Origin: Sulfurimonas xiamenensis
GTDB taxonomy: Bacteria > Campylobacterota > Campylobacteria > Campylobacterales > Sulfurimonadaceae
DNA: 64,000 nucleotides
Assembly: GCF_009258045.1 (NCBI RefSeq)
Contig: NZ_CP041166.1
Span: 1,178,001 to 1,242,000, forward strand
Reading direction: 5' to 3'
Position numbers and translations under genes: made by a program
The notes under the pieces: model-generated
Database searches by the model: none
What the model saw: the letters and a program-made list of their open reading frames with translations, nothing else
Told to the model about the DNA's origin: nothing
Part shown: piece by piece, positions 63,877-64,000 of the stretch
Layout of the letters: each line of letters starts with the position of its first letter
Position numbering within the stretch: position 1 is the first letter of the stretch

Positions 63877-64000
63877 TTTATTATCTCCATGGTTTATTTG
63901 TTAAATCTAGTATATTTTAAACCGACTGCTAGATTTAAATTAATTTTTTATCTTTATTCTTTTTATTATGGCATAAAATTTTAATAGTACTAACATTGTC

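Noticed and set aside
1..64000. CRISPR arrays, tRNA/rRNA genes, insertion sequences or prophage
   Set aside because: No regularly spaced repeats, cloverleaf-like sequences with a TTCGA-type T-loop, transposase/integrase motifs or phage genes were seen on reading through; not checked by a dedicated search.

Overview
The window looks like a chromosomal segment of a marine or sediment Campylobacterota (epsilonproteobacterium), most likely Sulfurimonas or a close relative. I base this on the Wolinella-type nos gene order (nosZ-B-D-G-C1-C2-H-F-...-Y), a clade II Sec-exported NosZ with a fused cytochrome c domain, AT-rich DNA, dense head-to-tail operons and family-typical versions of FtsA/FtsZ, TruD, MltA, DUF502 and DUF4149 proteins. 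I see no rRNA, tRNA, CRISPR, transposase or phage gene. No intergenic stretch exceeds about 210 bases.

Layout. 1-5.7 kb (leftward): a NosB-like membrane protein fused to a cytochrome c domain, cut by the window edge; then a cytoplasmic [NiFe] hydrogenase whose small subunit is fused to a NirB-like flavoprotein and a Bfd-type [2Fe-2S] domain, followed by a truncated maturation-protease gene. 5.7-9.4 kb: a GH17-GT2 beta-glucan enzyme flanked by two copies of a promoter-like repeat, and a secreted alpha/beta hydrolase. 9.4-18 kb (leftward): a NIT-PAS-PAS-GGDEF-EAL sensor, and an envelope-lipid operon (mltA, recR, mlaA, mlaC, RND/MMPL transporter). 18-25.7 kb: dnaJ, a class II aldolase-like protein, bioA, ppiD-ftsA-ftsZ. 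25.7-43.8 kb: the nitrous-oxide respiration island. 43.9-47.9 kb: DUF4149, prmC, M48 peptidase, DUF502, patatin. 48-51.8 kb: a LolCDE/LolA-like export operon with a beta-barrel. 51.8-57.6 kb: EF-hand, Dabb and cytochrome c proteins, gpsA, a K+ channel with a KTN partner, gatB. 57.7-64 kb: porin / binding protein / diguanylate cyclase, atpB, truD, ribF.

How the nos island works. A Crp/Fnr regulator and a two-TM membrane protein precede nosZ. A near-ideal inverted repeat sits about 41.5 bp upstream of the probable nosZ start site, the class II activator position. Two hairpins separate nosZ from the maturation and electron-transfer genes (nosB, D, G, C1, C2, H, F, L, Y, a divergent nosL, and a PAS protein). 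Converging on it is a seven-gene operon running leftward: a double-NosL protein, a small membrane protein, an FtsX-type permease, an ABC ATPase, a Cys-rich polytopic membrane protein, a NosL lipoprotein and a second Crp/Fnr regulator. In total five NosL domains lie in four genes. This expansion, coupled to a MacB/LolCDE-type transporter rather than only NosDFY, is my best candidate for an under-described system, perhaps for copper delivery to N2O reductase. The hydrogenase-flavoprotein fusion is the second candidate.
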